Below, piece by piece: positions 5,092-5,203 of a DNA stretch of 5,203 nucleotides. The stretch is from assembly GCA_903904495.1 (NCBI GenBank), contig CAIVCU010000367.1, forward strand, positions 1 through 5,203, in the 5' to 3' direction. The notes under the pieces are model-generated. The model worked only from the letters and a program-made list of their open reading frames with translations. It made no database searches and was not told where the DNA came from. The DNA is from an uncultured Chlorobiaceae bacterium. GTDB taxonomy: Bacteria > Bacteroidota > Chlorobiia > Chlorobiales > Chlorobiaceae. A program made the position numbers and the translations under genes. Positions within the stretch are counted from its first letter, which is position 1. Each line of letters opens with the position of its first letter.

Positions 5092-5203
5092 ATATGTTTT
5101 CAACAACTTACAAAAGCAACCTCACCACAATAAAAAAATATTCATAAGACAAGAGGTGAAAGTATACAGTGAAATATATACAACAATTATAAACATTATA
5201 AAA

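Larger units (their letters stand above)
4774..5203. other. Non-coding, A-rich intergenic stretch upstream of ctpA
   Basis: I find no supportable gene in these 430 bases. Stop codons are dense in all frames. The plus strand is strikingly A-rich: by hand count, 70 of the 120 bases from 4921 to 5040 are A and 20 are T, so the ctpA-sense strand is correspondingly T-rich. The contents I can point to are two candidate minus-strand promoters, two minus-strand mini-frames (4831-4866 and 4788-4820), one perfect 6-bp inverted repeat (5077-5091), and a Shine-Dalgarno-like AAGAGGTGA (5151-5159) with no usable frame in view. The next gene to the right lies beyond the window. Confidence 0.7.

Noticed and set aside
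5151..5203. AAGAGGTGA followed by possible GTG starts at 5156 and 5169, suggesting a gene beginning at the right edge.
   Set aside because: GTG 5156 lies inside the ribosome-binding-like sequence, and GTG 5169 reaches a stop after seven codons. The 16 codons in view from 5156 are low-complexity and AT-driven.

Overview
The window reads as ordinary chromosome from a Gram-negative bacterium. It holds the start of an SRP GTPase gene (ffh), a stand-alone heptose-7-phosphate kinase gene (rfaE1/hldA), two tandem START-domain genes, and a membrane-anchored C-terminal processing protease gene (ctpA). The heptose kinase implies lipopolysaccharide. The S41 protease carries a GGIIPD segment of the kind common in Bacteroidota/Chlorobiota homologues. 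With moderate GC and AT-rich spacers, I lean towards the Chlorobiota (green sulfur bacteria) or a neighbouring FCB lineage. That placement is inference from protein style and was not tested by any search.

Layout. Positions 1-595 (minus) are the first 198 codons of ffh, which runs off the left edge. Positions 596-756 are an AT-rich divergent promoter region. Positions 757-1740 (plus) are rfaE1. A minus-strand cluster follows, read right to left: ctpA (4773 to 3115), a 55-nt gap, START gene A (3059 to 2403), a 52-nt gap, and START gene B (2350 to 1712). START gene B and rfaE1 converge and overlap by 29 bp at their 3' ends. Positions 4774-5203 are a 430-bp, strongly A-rich (plus strand) non-coding stretch that should contain the ctpA promoter and leader.

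Function. Ffh delivers nascent membrane proteins to the translocon. RfaE1 makes heptose bisphosphate for the LPS inner core. CtpA trims or degrades proteins on the periplasmic face of the membrane. The START proteins have a lipid-binding fold and no export signal, so they are probably cytosolic. Most of the window therefore relates to the cell envelope, but only the ctpA-START-START cluster looks like a transcription unit.

No RNA gene, mobile element, CRISPR array or attachment site was found. The points most worth a second look are the protease/double-START operon, a perfect but orphan Shine-Dalgarno sequence between ctpA and START gene A, a symmetric inverted repeat in the ffh/rfaE1 divergent region, the antisense 3' overlap, and the A-rich leader upstream of ctpA.
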